Below, in pieces: positions 24,781-32,997 of a stretch of DNA of 64,000 nucleotides. The stretch is from Bordetella genomosp. 2 (GTDB taxonomy: Bacteria; Pseudomonadota; Gammaproteobacteria; Burkholderiales; Burkholderiaceae_B). The notes below the pieces were generated by a model. The model searched no databases and had not been told where the DNA came from. It was given only the letters and a program-made list of their open reading frames with translations. Position numbers and translations under genes: made by a program. Positions within the stretch are counted from its first letter, which is position 1, and each line of letters opens with the position of its first letter. The DNA is taken from assembly GCF_002261345.1 (NCBI RefSeq), contig NZ_NEVT01000002.1:186001-250000 (forward strand). The letters run 5' to 3'.

Positions 24781-25080
24781 GGATGCTCCGCGAAGAAGGG
24801 GCGAGCCGGCGCGGCCCGCGCGGGAAGATGATGGGCGGGCACGCGGGGCCGCGCGCGCGGATGCGAGAAACGCCCGCCGTGGGCCGCGGGCCAGAGGCTG
24901 CCAAGAACACGTTTTCCCCCGGGGAAGCCGCCCGCTCGCGGGCCGGCGCTACACCGATTCTTTATCGTGAGCCCGATTCTAGGAGTGCCCGACCTTTCTC
25001 GACAATTAGAATATTTGCGAAACTATTTGCCTTTTCAGCAAAGGAATGGAGCCTCGCCCGCCGGCGGGCGCGAGACCAGC
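24781..25080. promoter_or_regulatory. Divergent promoter region between peptide operon and LysR gene
   Basis: These 300 bp separate two genes reading outward. The half next to the LysR gene (about 24985-25035) is AT-rich (GACAATTAGAATATTTGCGAAACTATTTGCC) and is the likely site of the promoters and the LysR operator. No coding sequence is supported here. Confidence 0.5.
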
Positions 25081-25989
25081 ATGCACGGAATTGCCCTGAA
25101 ATACTTCGTGGAGGTGGCGCAGGCCGGCAGCCTCAGCGGCGCCTCCCGGCGACTGCACGTGGCCGTGTCGGCCATCAGCCGCCAGATCGCCCGGCTCGAA
25201 GAAGAGGTCGGCGCGCCCCTGTTCGAGCGGGCGCCGCGTGGCATGGTCCTGAGCGCGGCCGGCCGGCTGCTGCTGGCGCACGCGCGCCGCACCCAGATGG
25301 AGTCGGACGAGGTGCTGCGGCAGATCGCCGGGCTGCAGGGCGCGCCGCACGACGAGATCCGCGTCGGCGCGTCGGAGGGGCCCGCGCAGGGCTTCCTGCC
25401 GGTCGCCATGGTGGATTTTCGCAAACAGTATCCGCGCACCCGCTTCACTCTGCACGTGCTGACGCCGCCCGAGGCCATGCGCGGCATCGCCGGCGGCGAT
25501 ATCGACGTGGCGGTGACCTTCAACGTCGAGCCGGCCCAGGGCGTGGCGGTGCGCCATTCCTGGCGCGCGCCGGTCTACGCGGTCATGGCGGCCACCCACC
25601 CGCTGGCCAGCCGCAGCCACGTGCACCTGGACGACGTCCTGGCGTACCCGCTGGCGCTGACCGACGACAAGAGCACGGCGCGGCGCCTGCTCAACCGCGG
25701 CTGCGCGCTGGAGGACGTGGGCTTGCAGGCCGCGCTGGTGGCCAACTATTCGCCGGCGCTGCACGGCTTCGTGCGCCACTCGGACGCGGTGATGTTCGCG
25801 GGCTATATCTCGGTGGCCTGGCGCCTGGCGCAGGACGGCCTGGTGGCCCGGCCGGTGGTCAGCGCCGAGCTGCAGTCGCGCAACCTGCAGATCCAGACGA
25901 TGGAAGGGCGGCTGCTGCCGCCGGGGGTGGCGCGTTTCATCGAACTGCTGAAGGCGCGCATCGACGCCGTGGAGGCGACGCTGGACTAG
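25081..25989 (+). CDS. LysR-family transcriptional regulator
   Basis: 302 aa. The N-terminal winged helix-turn-helix reads LKYFVEVAQAGSLSGASRRL and VSAISRQIARLEEEVGAPLF. A substrate-binding domain with a periplasmic-binding-protein fold follows from about residue 90. It is transcribed divergently from the peptide-uptake operon, the usual arrangement for its regulator. The co-inducer is probably a product of the imported compound. Confidence 0.9.
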   Translation: MHGIALKYFVEVAQAGSLSGASRRLHVAVSAISRQIARLEEEVGAPLFERAPRGMVLSAAGRLLLAHARRTQMESDEVLRQIAGLQGAPHDEIRVGASEGPAQGFLPVAMVDFRKQYPRTRFTLHVLTPPEAMRGIAGGDIDVAVTFNVEPAQGVAVRHSWRAPVYAVMAATHPLASRSHVHLDDVLAYPLALTDDKSTARRLLNRGCALEDVGLQAALVANYSPALHGFVRHSDAVMFAGYISVAWRLAQDGLVARPVVSAELQSRNLQIQTMEGRLLPPGVARFIELLKARIDAVEATLD

Positions 25990-26000
25990 GCAGGGGCCGG

Positions 26001-26091
26001 CGTGTCAGGCGCCTTTTAGGGAGGTGTCAGACACCCTCCGGGTGTCTGACACCTGGGCATACTTGGGTGCAGGTGTCTGACACCTGCACCC
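26001..26091. repeat. Repeat block B: paired palindromes and a 27-bp perfect palindrome
   Basis: GGTGTCAGACACC at 26023 and GGTGTCTGACACC at 26041 form another 18-bp-spaced pair (spacer CTCCG). A third copy at 26072 sits inside a perfect 27-bp palindrome with 13-base arms around one central T (26065-26091). A degraded copy (GTGTCAGGCGCC) lies at 26002. The block fills the gap between the convergent LysR and binding-protein genes and could serve as a two-way terminator. Confidence 0.85.
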
Positions 26092-26096
26092 GGCGG

Positions 26097-27713
26097 TTAC
26101 TTCGGATGCACCGACATGGCCAGGGTGTACTGGTCGCGCCGGCCTTCGTAGGTGATGCCCTTGCGGAAGGCCCAGATGCTGCTCTCGAAATGCAGCGGGA
26201 TCAGCGGCAGGTTGTCGAGCGCGATCTGCGTAGACTGCTGCAGCAACTGCTTGCGCTTGTCCGGGTCGACCGTCACGATGGCCTGCTCGTACACCTTGTC
26301 GAACTCGGCATTCGAGAAGCCGCCGTAGTTGCTGGTGCCCAGGCTGCGGGCCGAGTCGAGCGACGCCACCCACAGCTGGAACAGCGCCGAGGCCTCGCCC
26401 GTCTCGTGCGGCCAGCCGCCCATGGCGAAACTGAACTCGCGCTTGGCGCGCTTGGGGAAGTAGATCGAGGCGGTCATGGCGTCGACATGGGTCTTGATGC
26501 CGATGCGCGACAGGTACTGCGCCACCGCCTGCGTCACCTGGGCGTCGTTGACGTAGCGGTTGTTGGTGGACGACAGGGTCAGTTCGAAACCGTCCGGATA
26601 GCCGGCCTCGGCCAGCAGCTTCTTGGCGCCCTCGGGGTCATACTTGATTTCGGGCGCGTTGGGCAGCGCGCCGAACATGCCGTCGGGCATGTACTGGTAG
26701 GCGGGCGTGGCCAGGCCGTCCATGATGCGGGCATTGATGGTCTTGCGGTCGATGGCCATGCTGATCGCCTGCCGCACGCGCAGGTCCTGCAGCGGGTTCT
26801 TGCCGTCCGCGCTCTTGACGAACGGGCTGGGGTTGCGGCCCACGTCCGGCTGGAAGAACACCAGGCGGGTCGACGGCGTGGCCACGTAGCCGAAGTTGCC
26901 GTTGTCCTTCAGGCGCGGCAGGTCGCGCGCCGCCGGGTTCTCGATGACGTCGAAGTCGCCCGAGAGCAGGCCGGTCAGGCGCGGTCCGGCATTCGGCACC
27001 GGCACGAACTTGACGGTTTTCCAGTGGGGCTTGTTGCCCCAGTAGTTCTCGTTGCGCTCCAGCTCGATGCCGGTGCCCTTGACGTACGACTTCAGGGTGT
27101 ACGGCCCGGTGCCGATGGCGTCCTTGCCGCTGTTGAAATCGGCCACTGTCGGCCAGGGCCCGGTCACGCCGCAGCCTTCCTTGGGCGCGAACTTGAGCGG
27201 TCCGTGCTCGACGATGCCGTTCCAGATGATGGGCAACTGCCGCGCCAGCTCGGCCGGCATCAGCGGGAAGGGCTCGGCGGTCTTCAGGATGACGGTGTGG
27301 GCATCGGGCGTCTGCACGTCGGTCAGCAGCTTGGTGACCGTCATGTAGGACTGCGAGACATTGGTCTCGTTGTTGAGGGTGCGGCACACCGAGAACAGCA
27401 CGTCCTGCGAGGTGAACGGCTCGCCGTTGGAGAACTTCACCCCTTCGCGCAGTTTCAGTTCCCAGGTCAGGTCGTCCAGGTTCTTCCACGAAGTGGCCAG
27501 GCCCGGCACCAGCGTCATGTCGGCGCTGCGGTTGATCAGCGAGTCGTACACGTGCGCCGCGAACGCGTCGTTCTGGGTCTGCTTGTGATAGTGCGGGTCG
27601 GCGGAAGTGGGCTCGGACGACAGCGCGATCGTCAGGGACTGGGCGCTTGCGGCGGGCGCGGCGGCCAGGCCGGCGCTGGCCGCCAGCAGGGCCAGGGTGG
27701 TACGCAATTTCAT
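26097..27713 (-). CDS. Periplasmic solute-binding protein, family 5 (second paralogue)
   Basis: 538 aa with signal peptide (cut near APAASAQ) and the same family-5 signatures as the receptor at 22152-23765 (LTIALSSEPTSADPHYH, LREGVKFSNGEPF). The two align along their whole length and look like a duplication. It has no permease or ATPase genes of its own and probably shares the importer on the other side of the LysR gene, widening the range of substrates. A 15-bp inverted repeat upstream may be its operator. Confidence 0.92.
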   Translation of the reverse strand: MKLRTTLALLAASAGLAAAPAASAQSLTIALSSEPTSADPHYHKQTQNDAFAAHVYDSLINRSADMTLVPGLATSWKNLDDLTWELKLREGVKFSNGEPFTSQDVLFSVCRTLNNETNVSQSYMTVTKLLTDVQTPDAHTVILKTAEPFPLMPAELARQLPIIWNGIVEHGPLKFAPKEGCGVTGPWPTVADFNSGKDAIGTGPYTLKSYVKGTGIELERNENYWGNKPHWKTVKFVPVPNAGPRLTGLLSGDFDVIENPAARDLPRLKDNGNFGYVATPSTRLVFFQPDVGRNPSPFVKSADGKNPLQDLRVRQAISMAIDRKTINARIMDGLATPAYQYMPDGMFGALPNAPEIKYDPEGAKKLLAEAGYPDGFELTLSSTNNRYVNDAQVTQAVAQYLSRIGIKTHVDAMTASIYFPKRAKREFSFAMGGWPHETGEASALFQLWVASLDSARSLGTSNYGGFSNAEFDKVYEQAIVTVDPDKRKQLLQQSTQIALDNLPLIPLHFESSIWAFRKGITYEGRRDQYTLAMSVHPK

Positions 27714-27810
27714 GGGGACTCCGAATGGCTAGCACGGCTGAGCGCTGCCGGCAGGGCGCCGGGAGTTGCAATCAATCGTGACAAGGGGCCGATTATCGGA
27801 ACCCGCTTTA

Positions 27811-27825
27811 CGCATTGTCAATGCG
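27811..27825. promoter_or_regulatory. Inverted repeat CGCATT-gtc-AATGCG
   Basis: Perfect 6-bp arms around three bases, about 100 bp upstream of the second binding-protein gene on the minus strand. A regulator site is possible; the regulator is unknown. Confidence 0.35.
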
Positions 27826-27879
27826 AGGCTTTGCCTATTGCGGCGCAGCATTCCTGGGCCGCGCCGGCCCGGAAACAAC

Positions 27880-27914
27880 AAGGCGCCGCGCCCCGCTTCG
27901 GGGTGCGGCGCCTT
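27880..27914 (-). terminator. Strong terminator of the 77-aa gene
   Basis: A 16-bp stem with a single G-T pair closes a 3-nt loop. Read on the minus strand it is followed by TTGTTGTTT. It lies 72 bp past the stop of the small gene at 27986-28219. Confidence 0.75.
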
Positions 27915-27985
27915 GGCAGGCCTGTGGGCGGACAGCCCAAAAGCCCGGCCCTGGTGACAGGGTCAGGCTTCCGGCCGGAGGGCAA

Positions 27986-28219
27986 TTACCACTGCGAACC
28001 GGCGTAACGGGCGCTGGCGGCGCGGGCGCGGTTCATGGCGTCGTGCACTTCGGCGACGTAGTCGGCGAAGGCGACCACGGCACGGGCGATCGCGGCACCG
28101 GCCTGCTTGAGCAGGGCCAGCGGTTGGGCATTCGGTTGGTTTTCCATCGCGCCGCGCAGCAGGTCACGTTCCAGCGCGTCGGTCAGGCGGGCATTTTGGT
28201 TCAGGGTCAGTTCGCTCAT
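27986..28219 (-). CDS. Small conserved-looking protein, 77 aa, function unknown
   Basis: I do not recognise a family. The product is a mostly helical, alanine-rich soluble protein (MSELTLNQNARLTDALERD; ALLKQAGAAIARAVVAFADY) with no signal peptide or membrane segment. It is convincingly a gene: GGAGAGAAACC precedes the ATG, a near-consensus promoter lies upstream, and a strong terminator follows. So it is a self-contained, probably highly expressed unit. A perfect DnaA box lies about 75 bp before the start. Confidence 0.75.
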   Translation of the reverse strand: MSELTLNQNARLTDALERDLLRGAMENQPNAQPLALLKQAGAAIARAVVAFADYVAEVHDAMNRARAASARYAGSQW

Positions 28220-28255
28220 GGTTTCTCTCCAGTCCGTTTCGTCATGGGGTAAACC

Positions 28256-28285
28256 ATTATAGGGATAACCCTAAGTGCAATGCAA
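28256..28285 (-). promoter_or_regulatory. Near-consensus sigma-70 promoter of the 77-aa gene
   Basis: On the minus strand TTGCAT (28285-28280) and a perfect TATAAT (28261-28256) are 18 bp apart. The inverted repeat TAGGG-ATAA-CCCTA (28260-28273) overlaps the -10 element and could be an operator. Confidence 0.7.
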
Positions 28286-28293
28286 CATGAATC

Positions 28294-28302
28294 TGTGGAT
28301 AA
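28294..28302 (-). promoter_or_regulatory. Perfect DnaA box upstream of the 77-aa gene
   Basis: TTATCCACA on the minus strand lies directly upstream of the promoter elements of the small gene. DnaA-dependent control is possible but untested. Confidence 0.4.
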
Positions 28303-28315
28303 GTTGTAACCACCC

Positions 28316-29170
28316 CTATCCGTGGCCATTTCGCAACTGCCGGGCGGCGTCGGCGAGCTCGCTCGCGACCAGCCCGATGGGCCCCACGCCGGCGTTCACC
28401 AGCGCATCGGCGGCGGCGCCGTGCAGCCATACCGCGCCCGGCACCGCCTGGTCCAGCGGGATGCCCTGGGCCGCCAGGCTGCCCAGCATGCCGGCCAGCA
28501 CATCGCCCGTGCCGGCAGTGGCCAGGCCGGGGTTGCCGGTGAGATTGCGGCGGCAGTGGCCGTCCGGGCGGCATACCAGTGTGCCGGCGCCCTTCAGGAC
28601 GACCCAGGCTTGGTGGCGCGCCGCCAGCGCGCGCGCGGCAGCGGGGCGGTCGGATTGCACCTGGGCGACGCTGCCGCCGAGCAGGCGGGCGGCTTCCGCC
28701 GGGTGCGGCGTCAAGATGACCGGGCCGGGGCCCCAGGACGGCAAGCGACCCGCGGCCAGCAGGTTCAGGCCATCGGCATCCAGCACCAGCGGCGCATCGC
28801 CGCGCTGCTCGAACACGGCCGACAGCGCGGCCAGGCCTGCGGCCCCGATGCCCAGGCCGCAGCCCGCCACCCAGGCGTCGACCGGCAGGCCGGCGGCATG
28901 CAGGCCGGCCGCATCGCGCAGCATCAGCTCGGGTTGCAGCGGGTCGCAGGGCAGGGGCGCGGTTTCCTGGGCGAAGCCGACCAGGACCTTGCCGGCGCCG
29001 GTCTTGAGCGCCGCGCGGGCCGCCAGCAGGGCGGCGCCCGTCATGCCAGGGCCGCCGCCGATGACGGCGACCGTGCCGAACGTGCCTTTATGGGAGTCCG
29101 CCGGGCGGGGGGCGAACAGGGCGGGCAGGTCCTGGCGGAGGATGGGGCTGGGGCGGTCTGGGGCAGGCAT
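28316..29170 (-). CDS. nnrD: ADP-dependent NAD(P)H-hydrate dehydratase
   Basis: 284 aa ribokinase-like repair enzyme that restores hydrated NADH/NADPH using ADP. The signature [18 protein letters not shown] and the earlier [20 protein letters not shown] and [14 protein letters not shown] match the YjeF C-terminal domain (CARKD). No NnrE epimerase domain is fused. The ATG at 29170 is used; a GTG at 29206 would add 12 residues, and neither has a clear ribosome site. Divergent from the enoyl-CoA hydratase gene. Confidence 0.9.
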   Translation of the reverse strand: MPAPDRPSPILRQDLPALFAPRPADSHKGTFGTVAVIGGGPGMTGAALLAARAALKTGAGKVLVGFAQETAPLPCDPLQPELMLRDAAGLHAAGLPVDAWVAGCGLGIGAAGLAALSAVFEQRGDAPLVLDADGLNLLAAGRLPSWGPGPVILTPHPAEAARLLGGSVAQVQSDRPAAARALAARHQAWVVLKGAGTLVCRPDGHCRRNLTGNPGLATAGTGDVLAGMLGSLAAQGIPLDQAVPGAVWLHGAAADALVNAGVGPIGLVASELADAARQLRNGHG

Positions 29171-29203
29171 GGCGGACCATGGGCTGTGCGGGAAAGAAGT
29201 ATC

Positions 29204-29213
29204 CACTATAGTG
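29204..29213. promoter_or_regulatory. Palindrome CACTATAGTG in a divergent promoter gap
   Basis: The 10-bp palindrome supplies a -10-like element (TATAGT/ACTATA) in both directions between nnrD and the hydratase gene. Possible shared divergent promoter. Confidence 0.35.
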
Positions 29214-29249
29214 CCCGGAAAAACCCCAAGCCTGTTGCCGGAGTAGACA

Positions 29250-30083
29250 ATGTCCGATCCTTCCCTTGATCACTATGCGCGCTATCAAGCCCTGGAGCTG
29301 CGCCGCCATCCCCAGGGCATCCTGGAAATCATCATGGGCGCCAAGGGCGGCGCGCCGGGCAAGCTGTCGACGGCGGACGACCGCATGCACCGCGAACTGG
29401 CCGACATCTGGCGCGATGTGGACACCGACCCCGACACGCGCGTGGTGGTGATCCGCGGCGAGGGCAAGGGCTTCTCGGGCGGCGGCGACCTGGAGCTGGT
29501 GCAGCAGATGGCGGACGATTTCCAGGTGCGCGCCCGCGTATGGCGCGAGGCGCGCGACCTGGTCTACAACGTGATCAACTGCAACAAGCCGATCGTCTCG
29601 GCCATGCATGGCGCCGCTGTCGGCGCGGGGCTGGTGGCCGGCCTGCTGGCCGACATTTCCATCGCCGCCCGCGATGCGCGCATCATCGACGGCCACACCC
29701 GGCTGGGCGTGGCGGCGGGCGACCATGCCGCGATCGTCTGGCCGCTGTTGTGCGGCATGGCCAAGGCCAAGTACTACCTGCTGCTGTGCGAGGCGGTCAG
29801 CGGGGCCGAGGCCGAGCGCATCGGCCTGGTATCGCTGTGCGTGGACGAAGCCGAACTCACCGCCAAGGCTTTCGAGGTGGCGGGCAAGCTGGCCAACGGC
29901 TCGCAGACGGCGATCCGCTGGACCAAATACGCGCTGAACAACTGGCTGCGCCTGGCCGGGCCCAGCTTCGATACCTCCCTGGCGCTGGAATTCATGGGCT
30001 TCGCCGGCCCCGATGTGCGCGAGGGCGTCCAGTCGCTGCGCGAGCGCCGCCCGCCCAATTTCGCGCCGGACGCGCCGTTCTGA
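29250..30083 (+). CDS. Enoyl-CoA hydratase/isomerase family protein
   Basis: 277 aa crotonase-fold protein. The oxyanion-hole segments are [17 protein letters not shown] and [21 protein letters not shown] long N-terminal lead ([19 protein letters not shown]) is normal for the family. It most likely hydrates or isomerises an unsaturated acyl-CoA in the cytoplasm. The start follows GGAG. Repeat block C follows its stop codon. Confidence 0.88.
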   Translation: MSDPSLDHYARYQALELRRHPQGILEIIMGAKGGAPGKLSTADDRMHRELADIWRDVDTDPDTRVVVIRGEGKGFSGGGDLELVQQMADDFQVRARVWREARDLVYNVINCNKPIVSAMHGAAVGAGLVAGLLADISIAARDARIIDGHTRLGVAAGDHAAIVWPLLCGMAKAKYYLLLCEAVSGAEAERIGLVSLCVDEAELTAKAFEVAGKLANGSQTAIRWTKYALNNWLRLAGPSFDTSLALEFMGFAGPDVREGVQSLRERRPPNFAPDAPF

Positions 30084-30127
30084 ACGGCGCGGGGATCTGG
30101 CCTGGCATGGCAGGCGCCTCTGTGGCA

Positions 30128-30419
30128 GGTGTCTGACACCCCTCGGGGCGTCATCTGCTTGCGCCGGTTGCGCCATGGGGTGTCAGACACCTCCCAAGAT
30201 GGCGTTGCAGGCGTCCAGGTAGCAGATGTCCAGCTTGCAGGTGTCAGACACCCCTTGGGATGTCATCTGCCTGCGGCGGTTGCGCTATGGGGGTGTCAGA
30301 CACCTCCCATGAAGATGGCGTTGCAGGCGTCCAGGTAGCAGATGTCCAGGTTGCAGGTGTCAGACACCCCTTGGGATGTCAGCTGCCTGCCGCGGTTGTC
30401 CCATGGGGTGTCTGACACC
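30128..30419. repeat. Repeat block C: 112-116-bp tandem repeat carrying 13-bp palindromes
   Basis: GGTGTCWGACACC occurs at 30128, 30179, 30240, 30292, 30356 and 30407. Here members of a pair are 51-52 bp apart, with a conserved insert that includes GATGTCATCTGCCTGC and GGTTGCGC. The complete unit, which also carries GATGGCGTTGCAGGCGTCCA, recurs with a period of 112 then 116 bp for about 2.6 copies. It occupies the 351-bp gap between two convergent hydratase genes. No coding sequence is supported. Confidence 0.88.
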
Positions 30420-30434
30420 TCCCGCCGGCGCCGG

Positions 30435-31190
30435 TCAGCGCTTGCGCGCCAGGAATTTGGCGAATGCGTCCTGGGCTTCCTGGGTCTGCAGGCGGGCGCG
30501 GAACTGGGTCGCTTCGAAATCCAGCGTCGCCTCGATGGCGGCGCGGTCGGCGCGCTTGAGCATGGCCTTGGTCAGGCGCAGCGCGTCGCGCGGCTGCGCG
30601 GCCAGGTCGGCGGCCGTGGCGCGGGCCGCGGCCAGCGCCTGGCCCGGCTCGGTGACCGCCGTGACCAGCCCGGCCTGGCAGGCCTGCGCGGCATCGAAGG
30701 GCAGCCCCTGCAGCAGCCACTCGGCCGCCCGGCGCGCGCCGGCCAGGCGCGGCAGCAGCAGGCTGGAGGCGCCCTCCGGGCACAGGCCCAGCGCCACGAA
30801 CGGGATGCGCAGGGTGGCGTTGCGCGCCGCGTAGACGAAGTCGCAGTGCTGCAGCAGCGTGACGCCGATACCCACCGCATAGCCTTCGACGGCGGCGATC
30901 ACCGGCACGTCGGTGGCGATCAGGGCGCGCAGGAACGTCATGCCGGCGCTGTCGCCCTCGGGGCGGTCGGCCTGGAAATCGCGCAGGTCGTTGCCGGCGG
31001 TGAAGTGCTCGCCGGCGCCGCGCAGGATCACCGCCGACAGGCCGCGGTCTTCGGTCGCCTGGCGCAATTGGGCTGCCAGGGCCGTATAGGTGGCGACGTC
31101 CAGCGCATTGCGCCGTTCCGGGCGATTGATGGTCAGCGACAGGATCGCGCCGTCGCGCTCGACCACCAGGCTGTCCGGCGCCGCGCTCAT
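30435..31190 (-). CDS. Enoyl-CoA hydratase/isomerase
   Basis: 251 aa crotonase-fold enzyme. It has the signature INRPERRNALDVATY, oxyanion-hole segments RGAGEHFTAGNDLRDF and AAVEGYAVGIGVTLLQHCDF, and the FVALGLCPEGASSLLLPR region. The start overlaps the end of the nitronate monooxygenase gene by four bases, so the two are translationally coupled and likely belong to one acyl-CoA pathway under the TetR operator at 32236. Confidence 0.9.
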   Translation of the reverse strand: MSAAPDSLVVERDGAILSLTINRPERRNALDVATYTALAAQLRQATEDRGLSAVILRGAGEHFTAGNDLRDFQADRPEGDSAGMTFLRALIATDVPVIAAVEGYAVGIGVTLLQHCDFVYAARNATLRIPFVALGLCPEGASSLLLPRLAGARRAAEWLLQGLPFDAAQACQAGLVTAVTEPGQALAAARATAADLAAQPRDALRLTKAMLKRADRAAIEATLDFEATQFRARLQTQEAQDAFAKFLARKR

Positions 31191-32179
31191 GCGAACTCCT
31201 TGCCGGCCAGCCGGGCCTGGGCCTGGGCATATTCCTGGCGCAGGGTGGCGACGATCTTGGCGGCCGGCCGCACGCTGTCGATGCCGCCCACGCCCTGGCC
31301 GGCGCCCCAGATGTCCTTCCAGGGCTTGACCCGGGTGGAGCCGAAATTCGACGCGCCGGCGTCCGGCTCGGGCAGGTTGGCGGGATCCAGCCCGGCCGCG
31401 GCGATGCTCGACTTCAGGTAGTTGCCCGGGATGCCGGTGAAGAACGGCGTATAGAGGATGTCCGACGCGCTGGCCTCGACGATGGCCTGCTTGTAGCCGT
31501 CCGAGGCATTGGCTTCGGTGCTGGCGATGAAGCGCGTGCCCATGTAGGCGAAGTCCGCGCCCATGGCCAGCGCGGCCAGGATGCCCGCGCCCGACGTGAT
31601 GGCGCCCGACAGGATCACCGGGCCGTCGTAGAAGCGCCGCACCTCGGACAACAGCGCGAACGGGCTGAGCGTGCCCGCATGGCCGCCGGCGCCCGCGCAC
31701 ACCAGGATCAGGCCGTCGACGCCGGCTTCCAGGGCTTTTTCGGCGTGGCGCACGGTGGTCACGTCATGGAAGACCTTGCCGCCCCAGTCGTGGATGCCGG
31801 CCACCAGGTCGCCGGGCGCGCGCAGGCTGGTAATGATGAAGGGCACGCGGTGCTTGCCGCACAACTGCAGGTCCTGCTCGAGGCGGTCGTTCGACTTGTG
31901 GATGATCTGGTTCACCGCGAACGGCGCCACCACCGCCGCCGGGTCGGCCTGGCGGCGGGCCGCCAGGCCTTCCTGGATCTCGGCCAGCCATTCGTCCAGC
32001 AGGGCCTGGGGGCGCGCGTTGAGGGCGGGGAACGAGCCCATCACCCCGCTGGCGCATTGCGCCAGCACCAACTGGGGATTGGACACGATGAACATGGGCG
32101 AGCAGATGACCGGCAGCGTCATTTGCGCGTAGAGCTGGGAAGCCAGGGCGGGAGACTGGGTAGCGTCGCGTGCGTTCAT
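31187..32179 (-). CDS. Nitronate monooxygenase/2-nitropropane dioxygenase-family flavoprotein
   Basis: 330 aa TIM-barrel FMN enzyme. It has PVICSPMFIVSNPQLV at the start, KHRVPFIITSLRAPGD in the middle, and the FMN-phosphate site GAITSGAGILAALAMGADFAYMGTRF. The family oxidises nitronates, but members in acyl-CoA operons often have uncharacterised roles. The ATG at 32179 is used; a TTG at 32218 would add 13 residues. The TetR operator lies immediately upstream. Confidence 0.88.
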   Translation of the reverse strand: MNARDATQSPALASQLYAQMTLPVICSPMFIVSNPQLVLAQCASGVMGSFPALNARPQALLDEWLAEIQEGLAARRQADPAAVVAPFAVNQIIHKSNDRLEQDLQLCGKHRVPFIITSLRAPGDLVAGIHDWGGKVFHDVTTVRHAEKALEAGVDGLILVCAGAGGHAGTLSPFALLSEVRRFYDGPVILSGAITSGAGILAALAMGADFAYMGTRFIASTEANASDGYKQAIVEASASDILYTPFFTGIPGNYLKSSIAAAGLDPANLPEPDAGASNFGSTRVKPWKDIWGAGQGVGGIDSVRPAAKIVATLRQEYAQAQARLAGKEFA

Positions 32180-32235
32180 GAGATTGGGCAGACAGGCAAG
32201 GTTGAAAGTCGTCGTCAAGCGTGCTTATAATTACC

Positions 32236-32251
32236 TACCGGATGTCCGGTA
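32236..32251. promoter_or_regulatory. TetR-type operator TACCGGA-tg-TCCGGTA
   Basis: Perfect 7-bp arms around two bases, between the divergent nitronate monooxygenase and TetR genes and inside an AT-rich stretch (TAATTACC...GGTAATTAATTA). It is placed to control both directions. Confidence 0.75.
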
Positions 32252-32327
32252 ATTAATTATCTACCATTTAACGGCACGCGCCCGGGGCCTGTCAATGCAG
32301 GCCGGCCGCGCGCCGGGACCCGTTTCC

Positions 32328-32954
32328 ATGCCCGATCGCCCGATTCCCGCCAAGCGTCCGCGCGCCGGCCGTCCGCCCACGCTGGAGGCCCCGCGCGAGC
32401 GCATCCTGGAAGAGGCCGCCCGGCTGTTCGCCCGCTGCGGCTACGAAAGCAGCTCGGTGGCCGACCTGGCCGCCGCCATCGGCGTCTCCAAGGCCGCCAT
32501 CTACCATTACTACACCACCAAGCAGGACATCTACGACGCCATCATCCTCGACGTGCTGAGCGGCATGACCGCGGCGGTGTCGCAGGCGGTGGCGCAGGCG
32601 CCCAGCGCGGTCGAGCGGCTGCGCAGCTTCATGCTGGCCCATGCCCGCTACTTCGAGGACCACCACGCGCAGTTCGTCACCATGCTGGTGGGCTATTCCG
32701 GCATGGCCATCACCGAACGCGAAGACGCGGCGCGGCTGCGCGACGGCTACGAGCGCCTGCTGCGCGACATCATCGCCGGCGGCATCGCCAGCGGCGAGTT
32801 CCGCGCGCTGGACGTCGCCGCCACCGGACGCGCCGTGCTGTCGATGCTGAACTGGATGGCCCGCTGGTACCAGCCGGGCGGCCCCCAGACCGCCGAGGCC
32901 ATCGCGGCCGGCTACTTCGATCTGCTGTCCGGCGGCCTGGCCGCCCGGGCCTAG
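32328..32954 (+). CDS. TetR-family regulator of the acyl-CoA cluster
   Basis: 208 aa. The N-terminal helix-turn-helix reads ERILEEAARLFARCGYESSS and ADLAAAIGVSKAAIYHYYTT. The C-terminal ligand domain is of the type found beside fatty-acid and branched-chain acyl-CoA genes. It likely represses its own gene and the divergent monooxygenase/hydratase pair through the 16-bp operator at 32236, with an acyl-CoA as inducer (inference). An ATG at 32295 would add 11 residues. Confidence 0.88.
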   Translation: MPDRPIPAKRPRAGRPPTLEAPRERILEEAARLFARCGYESSSVADLAAAIGVSKAAIYHYYTTKQDIYDAIILDVLSGMTAAVSQAVAQAPSAVERLRSFMLAHARYFEDHHAQFVTMLVGYSGMAITEREDAARLRDGYERLLRDIIAGGIASGEFRALDVAATGRAVLSMLNWMARWYQPGGPQTAEAIAAGYFDLLSGGLAARA

Positions 32955-32997
32955 CGCGGCCCGCCATCTTCCGATTCCGTTCTATAGGCTTTTCATC

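Noticed and set aside
24783-28007. A 1074-codon open frame on the plus strand across the binding-protein region
   Set aside because: It is antisense to well-supported genes, rich in His/Arg/Gly as expected of a mirror frame in GC-rich DNA, and has no family signature.
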